From: Priapulus caudatus
Taxonomy: Eukaryota; Priapulida; Priapulimorpha; Priapulimorphida; Priapulidae
Assembly (NCBI RefSeq): GCF_000485595.1
Contig: NW_014577250.1
Location: 428,684-464,687, forward strand
Direction of reading: 5' to 3'
DNA length: 36,004 nt
This document shows positions 1 to 10,907 of the stretch, piece by piece. Each line of letters begins with the position of its first letter. Positions within the stretch are counted from its first letter, which is position 1. Position numbers and translations under genes: made by a program. The notes below the pieces were generated by a model. It ran no database searches and was not told the origin of the DNA. It was given only the letters and a program-made list of their open reading frames with translations.

Positions 1-850
1 TATATTACTATATAGTATTGAATATTAAGTATATACGCTCTTGGTTGTATGTATATGTATGTATATGCGTGATACGGATTGCGATTTTAACTGATTTCCC
101 GATGATGTTTGCTAATACGAGCCACCTCTCTAATATTATGATATAGCGCATAATCTTAATCGTTAATATATATATAATCACATCATAATTTTATTCTGTA
201 TGCATTCGCGGGGATTTCTCGCCAAAAATTGTATTCGCCGGAAGGCAGTTTGTAATAACCAACGATGTAGTGGTTACGTATTTAAAAATGTGTTTTTAGT
301 GTTGCATACATGCATATTAATGGCGAGTGCAGGAGAAGAAATAGAAAGGAAAGTATAACGCGTGCAAATACAATTATATACTTGTAATCATGAAAACGTC
401 GAAATCAGCATAAGGTATTTCATTAGGAGGTTACACTATTATTTCAATTTTTAATAAAATTATTAAAATCCTAACAGTGTAATTGTATTAAATATGTAGC
501 ACTTAATGTAATGTTTACAGCAGACGGTCTAAAGTTTTGACAGCCCTTGAAATGAACAATTATTAACAGAATTCAGTTTCTATTTAGTAGATGCCAGGGA
601 TGCGCGAACATACACCTCAGCCAAACCTATAGTATACGTTAATTCCGTAGGCGGGGCGCCCTAGCAGTCAGATATTTCGAAAGATGTTTTTTCATGGTAA
701 ACTACTGCTGAGTATGACTTCCACCGTTACCTGTATACAATATGAGCATAATAGCAGTTTGGTAGATATACCGAGCATGAGCGAGCATACACCAGGAGCC
801 CCCAGAGGTTTTTTTTAATAACACGAGTGGTAGAGATAGGAAGTTTTCAT
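1..850. other. AT-rich upstream or intron sequence
   Basis: Apart from the weak candidate YJU2 exon at 320-352, I see no gene. It is either YJU2 promoter and intron 1 or intergenic. Confidence 0.5.
320..352 (+). CDS. YJU2: Candidate first coding exon of YJU2
   Basis: An ATG opens eleven codons, MASAGEEIERK, followed directly by a GT (GTATAA). Joined in phase to the exon at 2183 it would give MASAGEEIERK-KYYPPDF, which keeps the ERK of the usual MSERKVLN start but not VLN. The donor is weak and the VLN residues are normally conserved, so the true first exon may lie before the window. Confidence 0.25.
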
Positions 851-1120
851 GGGAAACTATTGCCTCCTCCCCCTCTTCCTACTTCTCATCCTCCTCCTCC
901 ATTTCCCCCTTCTTATCCGCTTGCTCAATCTCTTCCTTCGCCCCCTTCTCTTCTTTCCTTTCCCTCTTCTTCTTCTTCTTCTTCTTCTTCTTCATCTTTC
1001 TCTTTCTCTCCCTCCTCCTCTCCCACTTTCTCATCCTTTTCATCCTTTCCACATCCACCTCATTCTTCTTCGTCACCTCCCTCTTACTGCGTCTCTTTCT
1101 TATTCTTCTCTCGTTCACCT
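851..1120. repeat. Pyrimidine-rich tract with (CTT)n
   Basis: CCT/CTT-rich, with an uninterrupted CTT run near 964-992. Low-complexity open frames on both strands here are not genes. Confidence 0.9.
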
Positions 1121-1150
1121 TCTTTCTTTCGCTCTGGTATTCTCATTATC

Positions 1151-1318
1151 CAGGCGCGTATTTAGGCCGGTTTGCACCGGTTTCCAGAATTCACCAGAGT
1201 GCACTAAATATAGCCTAATTTTTTAAAAATTCCCGGGGGGGGGGGCATGCCCCGGACCCCCCTAGCTGTGACTAGAACTATGGAAACTGGTCACCCAAAC
1301 CCTCTGGATTCGCCCCTG
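1151..1318. mobile_element. Possible small hAT-type element with degenerate ends
   Basis: Left end CAGGCGCGTATTTAG; right end, on the opposite strand, CAGGGGCGAATCCAG. It contains the GGGGGGG-CATGCCCC-GGACCCCCC core common in such repeats. It abuts the 1319 element, and I find no matching target duplication. Confidence 0.4.
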
Positions 1319-1620
1319 AGTGGCGCCAATATTTAGCAACAGACTGTCCAAAATCATTCGTGCCCCGATAGGAGTTTAATGTACTTGATTACCTGCGCGT
1401 GCGTAATGTGATATGTACTGCAAACTACTACAGAGAATATTGTTATTATTGTATTATTACTTATGTAAGCTAGTATGTCAATTTCTTGTGTTGCGATCAC
1501 AATAACTGAGCGCGTCTCGCGGTTCCTCACGAGATCAAAATTCGAAATTTAGATTGTCTCTCAACCCTATCGGGGCACGAATGATTTGGAAACAGTCCGT
1601 TGCTAAATATTGGTGCCACT
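1319..1620. mobile_element. Short inverted-repeat element (MITE-like)
   Basis: About 52-base terminal inverted repeats: AGTGGCGCCAATATTTAGCA at the left, its near-exact reverse complement at 1567-1618, with the inner part running through ATTCGTGCCCCGATAG. The ends differ at a few bases. I see no clear target duplication. The centre is unique AT-rich sequence. Confidence 0.75.
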
Positions 1621-2182
1621 ATAGCTTCAAATTTTGGCTTAAAACCTCTACACAATAGCGATAAATTGTGCGAATTCAGCTCGTGCAAGATTACGATTTA
1701 CAGCAATACGCTAGCAAATATATGTAAACGAATATCAGTACCACGAAGGTGAGTGATTAGTGGTCATAATAAGCTGAGGAACGTATATACACTTGCTTCT
1801 TTATTGGTGGCAAATTTTGATGAGAAAAATCGGTTAAAAATGCAGGAATCGGGTGTGTAACTCTTGTGTTATTAGTTACTCTTGCTATAGGCTATACCAT
1901 ATTCCTGGGCTATAGTATGAGCTGTGTGCAGTTGCGACATGTAGCATATTTGTCATAGGTCAGTGTACTGAATGATTCACATATGAGCCTGCAGTTGTTT
2001 GTGCACTGACTTTCAGAATTGTATAAGTGGTTATGCACAGATATTACATCGCAATCCTTGAAATAACAATATTAACATATTACTGCAGTAACAATCAGGA
2101 GATCTATATATAATTTTAGGATCCTAAGTTTGGTTCATATATGATATAGTGACATACTGGCTAAATGTTATTTTTCTTTCAG

Positions 2183-5100
2183 AAATATTACCCACCGGAT
2201 TTTGATCCATCAAAGCTTCCGAAACTAAAGCTATCAAAAGAGAGGCAATATGTCATCCGCACAATGGCCCCCTTCAACATGCGGTATGGTATATCACTCT
2301 AATAATTATATAGTCCAGTATATGTATATTTCCTGCTGCTATGTTGTTACAAAGATACAGATCGAATATGGCAATGAAAAGGAATAGTATTGTTTCTGCA
2401 TTTAGAAGTGATTCCTACTATATTATAGTTGTTATCAAGTTTATAAACAAAGTGTAGTGTGATGAAAGCTATCATTGCAGTCTAAGACACATGAACCTTC
2501 TCTTTTTCTTCGCAGTTGCAAAACGTGTGGTGAATACATCTATAAAGGAAAAAAATTCAACTCCAGAAAGGAGACAGTACAAGGAGAAACTTACCTGGGA
2601 TTGCGCATATTTCGTTTCTACATCAAATGTCCCAGGTGTCTCGCAGAAATCACCTTTAAGGTATAGAACTGCTTAATAAATGTGTAATTTCAATTAAAGC
2701 ACACTAATTATAGTGAACAGAAAATTCGTATGTATATTCATCTGAAATGCTATAATAATTCACAGCATTTTTATTTATTTAACGAGCATTTGTACAGCAA
2801 ATATACATAATTCTTGCAAGTGGCAACATACAAAGTGCAAGTTTATTATGAGTATAGTTTTGAGTAGTAATAAAATATAGTGTTCCTTGGATGTTTCATC
2901 AATCACTCGCAACATCTTTATGTGTGCATTTTCAGACTGATCTTCAAAACTGTGACTACCAGATGGAGCATGGAGCAACACGGAATTTCGAGGCTGAAAG
3001 GCTAGCACATAAGCAAGCTGAGCAAGAACAGAAAGAGAAAGAGGAAGAAATTGCCAACAATCCTATGCTGGTAAGTAGGACTGTTGTGTATGAAACTTCC
3101 ATTTGTCTAATTCATATTATTGAATCAATTCAGGTTAGGATTAGGTTAGGATAAGTTCAAACTGCAGTATGCATGGAAAAGGGAAATAACAACACAAGCA
3201 ATACAATACAATGGAGTTGAACTAATCCCCTGGCATGATTCATAGGCAGCTGTAACCACTCGGTGTTGCAACGGGACATTCTGAAAATAATGCTCATCGG
3301 TGCAGTGATATATCATTGACATTTTGGCATGCACATGTCAAAAACAGTTATAAACTGGTCTCGCTTGCTAGTGACAATATTGAGGTGTAGGGCCATGCTT
3401 GTCTCGCACTGGTGGAGCGAATTTAGTGACAATATTAAGGTGTGTGTGGGGACACATAGTTGTCTCGCGCTGGTGGAGCGAATTTAGTGACAATATTGAG
3501 GTGTGTGTGGGGGGCGCATGGTTGTCTCGCACTAGTGAAGATGGCAATTGAATATACCGAGTAAAATTACTGGTGCTATATACTATATGTTAGATACTAT
3601 ATATAGTATATACTATAAATGATATACTGAGATTACAGAGTGACTACGATATCAAATAACCGGTGTGTGCAGGTGCTGGAGAAGCGGACGAACGACTCGC
3701 GGCTGGAGATGGAGCGGCTGGAGCAGCTCGAGGAGCTGCGCGAGATGAACGTGCGTCACGCGACGCTCGACAACGCCAGCGTGCTCGACTTCCACAACGA
3801 GTACGAGAAGCAGCTGCAGAAGCTGCAGGACGAGGAGGACGAGAGCTTCGTCAGGTGAGAGCCGCGGGGCTTCACAACGGATGCCCAGGGCTTCTGATCC
3901 AGTTCTACAGCTTCACGACGGGTGCCCAGGGCTTCTGATCCAGTTCTAAAGCTTCATGACGGGTGCCCAGGGTTTCTGATCCAGTTCTAAAGCTTCATGA
4001 CGGGTGCCCAGGGCTTCTGATCCAGTTCTACCAGGCTTCACGACGGGTGCCGCGGACGGCTTCTGATCCAGTTCTAACAGGCTTCATGACGGGTTGCCGC
4101 AGGTTTCTGATCGCAGTTTCTAAAGCTTCATGACGTGGTGCCCAGGGCTCCGATCGCAGGTTCTAAAAGTTTTTTTTTCATGACGGGTGCCGCAGGTTCC
4201 GATCCAGTTCTAAGCTTCATACGGTGCCGAGGGCTTCTGATCAGCGTGTAAAGCTTCAAACGGGTGCCAGGTTCTGATCCAGTTCTAAAGCTTCACGACG
4301 GATGCCCAGGGCTTCTGATCCAGTTCCACAGCTTCACAACGTGTGCCCAGGGTTTCCGATCCAGTTTTAAAGCTTCATGACGGGTGCCCAGGCTTCTGAT
4401 CCAGTTCTAAAGCTTCATGACGGGTGCCCAGGCTCCCTCTGGATGTTTTTAAAGTTTGAGCCAAGTCTTGATATACCAGTCATTTTTTTACCAAAACTAT
4501 AGCCATTGTTAACTTTATCGTATGTGCTAAGCAAGGCATAAATTGGTGATGGATATGGGGAGAAGAGGTGTACGAAAACTATTTTAATAAAAGGAATCAA
4601 GCCTCGTCAGGTGAGCCGCCGGGGGGGCGGGGGCGATGTGCGCGTTGGGCAACGTGGTGCTGTTGGTGCCTCGTTAGCCAACTGTGGTGAAATCTGTGAC
4701 AAATTTGAGTTTTGCTCGTGAACATTGGATCTGGAATCTGGAATGCAGGAATGAGTTTTGTGACGTATTTTCTCTCCGACTGCTAAAAAAATTGCAGAGA
4801 CGTGTCGATTTAACAGATATGCATATGAACAAATGAGACAGGCCGGCAGTGTTACACGTTCTACATTATTCTCTTAAACACGACGGACATAGTTCTAGCT
4901 TGAATTAAAAGTTAAACTGATGCTAAGTCCTCCGTAAGCCTCCAAGATTTAGTAAAACAATTAATAATACTTTTCGTTTACTGATATTCCTATATGAATA
5001 GGTCTGTGTTCGGGAAAGGAGAGCAGAATGCGGACACGATTAGGCGTTTGGAGGAAGACTCCGACGATGAAGATGACCAACTACCCGTCAGAAAGCGTCT

Positions 5101-5880
5101 TGCCGTTTCTGCATCAGGCAAACCTACAGACATCCTGGCTAAGGTAAAAGTTAATAAGAAACACATGTGGAAGCAGTGCCAGTATATTCTCCCAGGCTTT
5201 AACACTTGCTAGAAGTTAAACATGCTTGATGCGATATCATTCGGACGTGTAATTTACTCTTACGATAAAATGGCGTCACAAATTTCAGCCTTTTACATTT
5301 TCAGTGATTTTTCAGTTTACCAGAGAGACCCTTATCTACCTACATACCTTCTTAGTATACCCTGAATTTTCTAGTTCTGACCATTGTTCAATTCTAATAA
5401 ATATTTTGAGATCAATGCTGGCATCTCGTGGACCTTTTTCTGCTTTTGAAAATTCTCCATGTTGCACACTATTCAAAATTTTTGACATGTGAGCATATAA
5501 CTTTTCTTCTTCAGGGTCCGGATACGCCCATACGCTCCCAACAGGAGAAGCCCAAGAAGCAAGCCTGGGAGAAAAGCATTGGCGTGACTACAACCAAGGG
5601 ATTGCTGGCAGGACTTGTAAAGCCGAAAAAAAGCAGTCAAATTCGACTGGTGCAACCTGTGGCTGGAACAGAAGTGGCAGCATGCACAGTTCAGAAGGAA
5701 CACAACGACAAAGGCATAGTTGATGGGACGTCAATCACTAATAAAACACAAACTGACACAAATACATCAGTGGTGCCATCTGACAGCAATTCCAAGGTAA
5801 CCATGGCAACGACATCAGGGTTAGGGTTGCTAGGCAACTACTCGGACAGCGACAGTAGTTCTGGGAATGAAGGAATCTAA
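2183..5880 (+). CDS. YJU2: YJU2/CCDC94 splicing factor (first exon not certain)
   Basis: Homologue of Yju2/CCDC94, a nuclear spliceosome protein that promotes the first catalytic step by acting near the branch helix. Exons: 2183-2283, 2516-2660, 2936-3070, 3673-3854, 5002-5143, 5515-5880; every junction is GT-AG and phases agree, giving 356 residues before the stop. The start reads [16 protein letters not shown], the family's near-invariant N-terminal block. Two CxxC pairs (CKTC and CPRC, about 48 residues apart) form the zinc site, followed by the [11 protein letters not shown] block and a Glu/Lys-rich coiled coil in exons 3-4. The tail is low-complexity, rich in Asp, Ser and Lys, ending [11 protein letters not shown]. 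Family members normally begin MSERKVLN before KYYPP, so a short 5' exon is missing here or lies upstream. Human YJU2 is about 323 residues; the extra length is in the tail. Converges with ATP5PB. Confidence 0.93.
3366..3535. repeat. 55-62-bp tandem repeat, three copies
   Basis: AGTGACAATATTGAGGTG recurs at about 3370, 3425 and 3487 with the following GTCTCGCRCTGGTGGAGCGA. It lies in the intron just before YJU2 exon 4. Confidence 0.85.
3868..4436. repeat. 41-bp minisatellite right after YJU2 exon 4
   Basis: About 13-14 copies of a 41-base unit containing GCTTCATGACGGGTGCCCAG and TTCTGATCCAG; unit starts at 3910, 3951 and 3992. It begins 13 bases after the donor. The central copies (about 4030-4260) carry many small indels, unlike the clean ends, which looks like read error. 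Confidence 0.9.
4605..4625 (+). repeat. Second copy of the YJU2 exon 4 donor
   Basis: TCGTCAGGTGAG is repeated exactly from the true exon 4 border (3849-3860) and continues with a similar GCCGC-GGGG. It sits beyond the 41-bp array, so the array is bracketed by two copies of the splice donor. Confidence 0.6.
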
Positions 5881-6485
5881 TAATGAAACTCTTATTCACA
5901 AGATATTCTTGTCAGTGCGAAATGCTTATTGTAAAAAACATTGTGTCATCTTTTCAATGTAAATAGGAAATTATGACAGTGTAGGCTATTATGGGTTCTT
6001 GTGTGTTTTTATTCAGTAACTATTTCGTATAGAATGTCGAAAAAAATATTATGAACAATATATTCAAGTAAATTTCCATGTCCTTGGTTTTGAGAATTTT
6101 TAGGTGTAATAATATCATTTTCTGTAATATCACTCATGAACACCCATCAAATATCTTTCACCGGGTAATGAAAAACAAACTCGTGCATGTTGTATTAACT
6201 ATAACACGTTTCTATTTATTACCTGCATCTGATTTGGTTATGTCACCAGGAAAGGTGTTACAAAGAATGTATCGCAGATTTTCACCAGAAGTGAAGCTGT
6301 CATCCAGCGATGGATACTAGTATCGATACAATTGCCAGATTTACAAACACACCGGTAGCTCGCTTTTCATTTGCCTATTCAGTGCTGTTTTACGGGTGAG
6401 CCTATTTAAATTTACATAACAAATGTCAGCACCCACGAGGGATAAATACTTAGTTCACCGCCTTGCGTCGCCGATGCTGCAGCCA
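5881..6485. other. Convergent 3' UTRs of YJU2 and ATP5PB
   Basis: 605 bases between two facing stop codons, AT-rich, with no canonical AATAAA found for YJU2. The transcripts may overlap. Confidence 0.6.
6215..6220 (-). terminator. ATP5PB: Candidate ATP5PB polyadenylation signal
   Basis: AATAAA on the minus strand about 265 bases after the ATP5PB stop; the first canonical hexamer I find on that side. Confidence 0.4.
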
Positions 6486-9400
6486 TTATGCAATGCCAAC
6501 CTTTGCGTCGGCAGAAAGCCTCTTCAGTTCGCTGATGCAGTTTGTGATGCTCTCCTTCTCCTGTGAAAGCAATACAGTAGAGATTATTGTACTGTGAGAA
6601 TATGCCGAGGACTCACTTTACCAAATGAAACTATCTTGCAGCATTCTGGGTACGTTTCTGTAATTCACTGCTGCTATATCATCAGGATGTCATGTACATG
6701 AGTATATTGGGTTTGCAGCAAATAGCAAGTTATTTTACCCACCAATATACCCTCAAGTTCCTGGGTGTGGTTGCTTTCAACAAGATAACTGAGTGAACTA
6801 AACAACTTGCCAAACCACTGGTACAAGCGGCTCATTAATACTATATCAGTAATCGAGCGAAAGAAAAAATTCTATCCAGCGTCATATTTCACCGATTTCT
6901 TACGTAAACCTTGAAGATGGCATCTCTTTCAAGGTATATCTGACCTGCGTTCTTCACCGCCTATCCAAGGCGTATCTAACACGAGCACGATAAGCGAAAA
7001 ACCACGACCAGTCGCGCTACGCCGTAGGGCGTTGTAGGCCGTGCACGGGGCCACGCACCTGCTGTGGCGTGATGGACTTCACGACGTTGTCCACGATCCA
7101 GTTGGCCATGTGCTTCTGCTTGAGCCGGGCTTCGGCGAGCTGCGAGACGAGTTGGTAGTCGAGACGCCTCTTCACGTCCTGGTAGGCGACGTACATGCGC
7201 TCGCGGTATGCTGCCTCCAGCTGCAGGGCAACGTTCTCCTGCAAGACGCACACGTGCAACGATGACGCGACGGACCTTACACGCACACGCAGAGTCGAGC
7301 GCACACCGATTATAATGTGAGCAAATGAACGCGCTCGCACGCCCGCGTTCTTCTGAATCGCTTAGCTCTGCAATTGAGCATTACACTCATTTAATTACCT
7401 ACAATGGACGGTCAAGTGATCTTGGTCAGCCTACCTTCTTAGCCTCAAAAAGCCACTTCTGTCCCACTGCCTGCCATTGTGCCAGTTCCTCGTTCTTTAT
7501 GTTTTCTCCGATTCCGTTAATCGCACCATTTCTGTAGGCTTGCCATCCCTCTTCAATTTTCTGTTAAAAAAAGATAGCGTAATAATAAAGATGCTGTGTA
7601 ATTGAACATTTTAATAATACAAGGAAAAGTGTCTACGAGAACCAGTGACATTCTAAATCTAGACAATCATTAATTGTTTCAAATACATAAAGGTCTATAC
7701 ATCAATAGAATTACCTGGTGGACACTACATCTGTCATGTATGTGAACATGCACATCAAAACCATACAACCTTGATTATATATATATATATATCAGGAGTT
7801 AATAAAGACAAAGGAGTTTGACACTGGTATTTGGTACCGATTTCACTACATTTTGTCGTACGAGTTCGATGTGAATAAAAACACAAATGTATACAAACAT
7901 GAGCTTCTTTTGGTCACTGGTCCTTATTCTATTTTCCGGTAGTATTACAAACCGCGTAGCTTCCTTCGTTTTGACATAAATCATAATTTTGCACGACATG
8001 GATTTTACGTTATTTACCGTCGTGTGGCGAGGCCAAGCGCAAATTCGCATACACAGCAACTGGAAGGAGGCGCGACAGGGATCGCGTCTCCCGTACGTTA
8101 TTGCATAGTAACGGTTGCTATGCAAAACGTGCGAAAAGCTACAATCAGCTGGAGCGTCAATTTACTCATAAGATTCATACACATCATTCCTCCGCGGGTG
8201 AAGTAGTTCAGATATTTTTACCAGCGCAGCGTTTATTTAAAAAAACTGCGGGATTCAACCATAAAAACAAGGCATTCTAACTATAATTTCAATGTAAAAT
8301 AGTTTTAATTTTTAAACCCAGCATGGGTGCAACGTAACTTAATTTCTAAGCGCATTTTCTGCACTCGGCTAGACTACGACCTAAAAGCCCAGCCTCCTTC
8401 CAGTTGCTGTGTATGCGAATTTACCGCTTGGCCTCGCCACACGACGGTAAATAACGTGAAAACCATGTCATGCAAAAGTACGATTTATCTCAAAACGAAG
8501 GAAGCTACGCGGTTTGTAATACTACTGGAAAATAGAATAAGGACCAGTGAACAAAAGAAGCTCATGTTTGCATACATTTGTATTTTTATTCACATCAAAC
8601 TCGTACGACAAAATGTAGTGAAATCAGTACCAAATACGTGTCAAACTCCTTTGTCTTTATTAACTCCTGATATATATATATATGTCTAGCCAACACATTA
8701 GTGATTACAGTAACCTGAAACATACATCAATTTCTGAATCCACAGCCTTTGCCACACCAGGTCCAAACTTCTTGGTAGCAAATATGATCATGAGAAGAAT
8801 AGAGAGGCCGGTAACATATTCGTGTTCCATAACATAGAACTCCTTCGATACAAGGAAAGTACTCAAACCAATGCCGAACAAATACGGGCCTAAAAACGGA
8901 TAGAATTGGACGCATTATTATCACCAATAGTAATATTACAAAGACATCTTAAGGAATTCACATTAAGCAACCAGCACTATTATAAGTCACGATGCTAGTG
9001 TCTTGATAGAAGCATTTTGTGATAAATCAATGTACTGTAGCCACCCTCTACCGTCTCTAATTTTACGTTGCTACAACAAATACATTCAGTCATAACTTCA
9101 ATTATTGCAGTGTAATTATTAAACCAATGTTACACCTAACAAGAGATTTACTGCCTGCATTTTACCTTGTTTAACCCAGTCTTAGAAAATACCTTGAATT
9201 TTACCTTGTTAAACCCACAAATAAATGCTTCATAGTACCTAATATTGGCATCAATTGGGCTTTGACTTTACTCAGACATCAAACCAAATGGCGAATGAAT
9301 GACTACATCATCGGGTTCAGATATACATAATACAGCATGACAAGTGCCTTTCAGCATGCAGAAGCTGGTTTGTTGTAATTATAGTGGATCTTAGGGGATA

Positions 9401-10641
9401 TTAATGTAGGTCACTTGGGATGACTGTAACAAACTATTGGTCCCACCTACAATTCAATTAATCATTACCAACCATAGGAAATATAAATACAGGGAATACA
9501 GAGGACAAGAATGCTATTACTGGATGTAATTTTGGCTACGAGTATGAGCTACATACCTGTGACACCAGTTTTGTTGTGGAAAAATGTAAACCATTCATCC
9601 GGTATGAAACCGAGTCTCACTTTGCCTGGCTCCACCAGTCTGGCTGGGCGTGGAAAATTAACAAGATCTCGCTCTCCATCTTCCTTCTTAGTGACTGCAT
9701 CAGTTGCTGCAGAGGCTCTTGGGACAAACGTTACTACAGCATTCTGTCGTGTAAGTGCTGCAGCCAGACTCCCTACAACACAACAGTTACTGTTAAATAG
9801 TGAGTCTATGTACAAATACATAGACTTAGTGACATGCATATGATATTGCATTGTGAAAGTGGTGTGGGCCTATCTCACCCTCGTTAATAATGATGATGAT
9901 AACAGCGATGATGTCGAGGCGTAACCCAACTTCTGTCAGTTCTGTCCTATGTATCACCGTGTTAGTGAGTGTATTGTAATACGTGCATCTAAACAGAGGA
10001 ATTGCTCAGACCTGTAAGTGGAGGATAAAAATAGAATTCGTGTCGTTTCGTTTCACCGGCCATATAGCCGCGCGTGTATTAGCAGTACGAGTATGAGCGA
10101 TACCGCGCGTGCATATTTGCTAATTAATTAAACTAATAGAGTAATCGTGCTTCAATAAACTCAAAATTTACAGAGATTATAGCTAAGAAATGTGTCTATA
10201 ATAGCTAGAAATTATAGACATGTAAATCAAATCGTTCGCGCCATATGATATTTAGGGTCTATACTGTCAGTGTTTGTACACTTTCCTACCGGTCATATAG
10301 CGTACCGGTAATACTAATAGTAATAGTAATACTAGCGTATGCGGAGGGGTGGGCAAAATGAAAACGAAACGTCACGAATTCTAATTTTATCCTCCAATCA
10401 CAGATCGGTGCAATTCCTCTGTTTAGACGCATGTAGGCCTATTGTAATGATGTTGTAATTTGTAACATCACTCATCAGTCATCACGAAGTCGAAGATTCG
10501 CATTAATTTTATACTTGATATTTTAGAACCAACATGTATGTAATCTGCTCTTTAGGGTTACACTAGGGGTGCAACAGAGTATCCTCTTAAATAAATAAAG
10601 TAAACCACACTACCTGAACGAAGAGCTAGCCGGGAATACAT
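6486..10641 (-). CDS. ATP5PB: Mitochondrial ATP synthase F0 subunit b (peripheral stalk), complete
   Basis: Subunit b of the mitochondrial F1F0-ATP synthase; it anchors the peripheral stalk in the inner membrane and holds F1 still. Exons in transcription order: 10614-10641, 9557-9772, 8726-8889, 7435-7560, 7059-7238, 6486-6560; all GT-AG, phases consistent, 262 residues (human 256). Residues 1-25 are basic and Ser/Ala-rich ([20 protein letters not shown]), as expected of a mitochondrial presequence. [22 protein letters not shown] matches the family N-terminal block (start [11 protein letters not shown]), exon 3 holds the membrane segment, and the charged helix carrying [20 protein letters not shown] follows. 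The alignment to the human protein across exons 3-5 needs no gap. An in-frame ATG three codons upstream (10648-10650) is a weaker start. Introns 1 and 3 carry inverted-repeat transposons. Confidence 0.93.
7792..8670. mobile_element. Foldback transposon with about 280-bp arms
   Basis: Left arm 7792-8071 and right arm 8392-8670 are inverted copies, nearly identical except for scattered substitutions and small indels, around a 320-base loop. Both outer ends read TCAGGAGTTAATAAAG and are flanked by TA dinucleotide runs, which would hide a TA target duplication. The open frames on each arm mirror each other and look like no known protein. It sits in ATP5PB intron 3. Confidence 0.85.
9981..10440. 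mobile_element. Inverted-repeat element with candidate 8-bp target duplication
   Basis: Inverted arms of about 75 bases (left 9981-10056, right 10357-10434) read CTAAACAGAGGAATTGC inward to GAATTCGTGtCGTTTCGTTT. ATTGTAAT flanks both sides (9973-9980, 10441-10448), an 8-bp repeat as for hAT elements. The right end has six extra bases, so the exact border is uncertain. It lies in ATP5PB intron 1. Confidence 0.6.
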
Positions 10642-10907
10642 AATAAACATCAAGAAACCGGCAAGATTTTCATCCGACTTTTCAAGATGGCGACTTCCTT
10701 GCCCTTGATGTATCGTTTTCCGTCTAAATCAGTAAATGTCGCAAACACAGGTCGGGATAATTTTAACCGGAAAGTAAGTAACTACGGTAGTAAAATCTAA
10801 AAATGAAGGGATCACTACATATAAATGAATTTTAACCGTCTTTTCAAAATATTGTCGCATATTAACGTGACGTCAGCAAGAGTCGGTAGTCAGTCTGCGT
10901 GAAAAAT
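10642..10907. promoter_or_regulatory. Shared ATP5PB/JIP1 head-to-head promoter region
   Basis: Only 266 bases separate the two divergent start codons, so 5' UTRs and promoters must share this stretch. It holds CAAGATGGCGAC (YY1-like, common in promoters of mitochondrial-protein genes) at 10683-10694, an ETS-like CCGGAA at 10768-10773 and a palindromic CRE, TGACGTCA, at 10868-10875. I see no TATA box placed for either gene. Confidence 0.6.
10868..10875. promoter_or_regulatory. CRE-like palindrome TGACGTCA
   Basis: Exact consensus for CREB/ATF binding, 32 bases before the JIP1 start codon, inside the divergent promoter. Confidence 0.5.

Noticed and set aside
827-1226. Two + strand and one - strand open frames rich in Ser/Pro, Leu/Pro and Lys/Glu
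   Set aside because: They are translations of a CTT/CCT low-complexity tract, with no domain.
2165-2182. In-frame ATG giving MLFFFQ directly before KYYPP of YJU2
   Set aside because: This is the pyrimidine tract and AG of a splice acceptor; the family start does not read this way.
7799-8689. Two mirrored frames of 108 and 120 codons with similar peptides
   Set aside because: They are the two inverted arms of the foldback element, not a duplicated gene.
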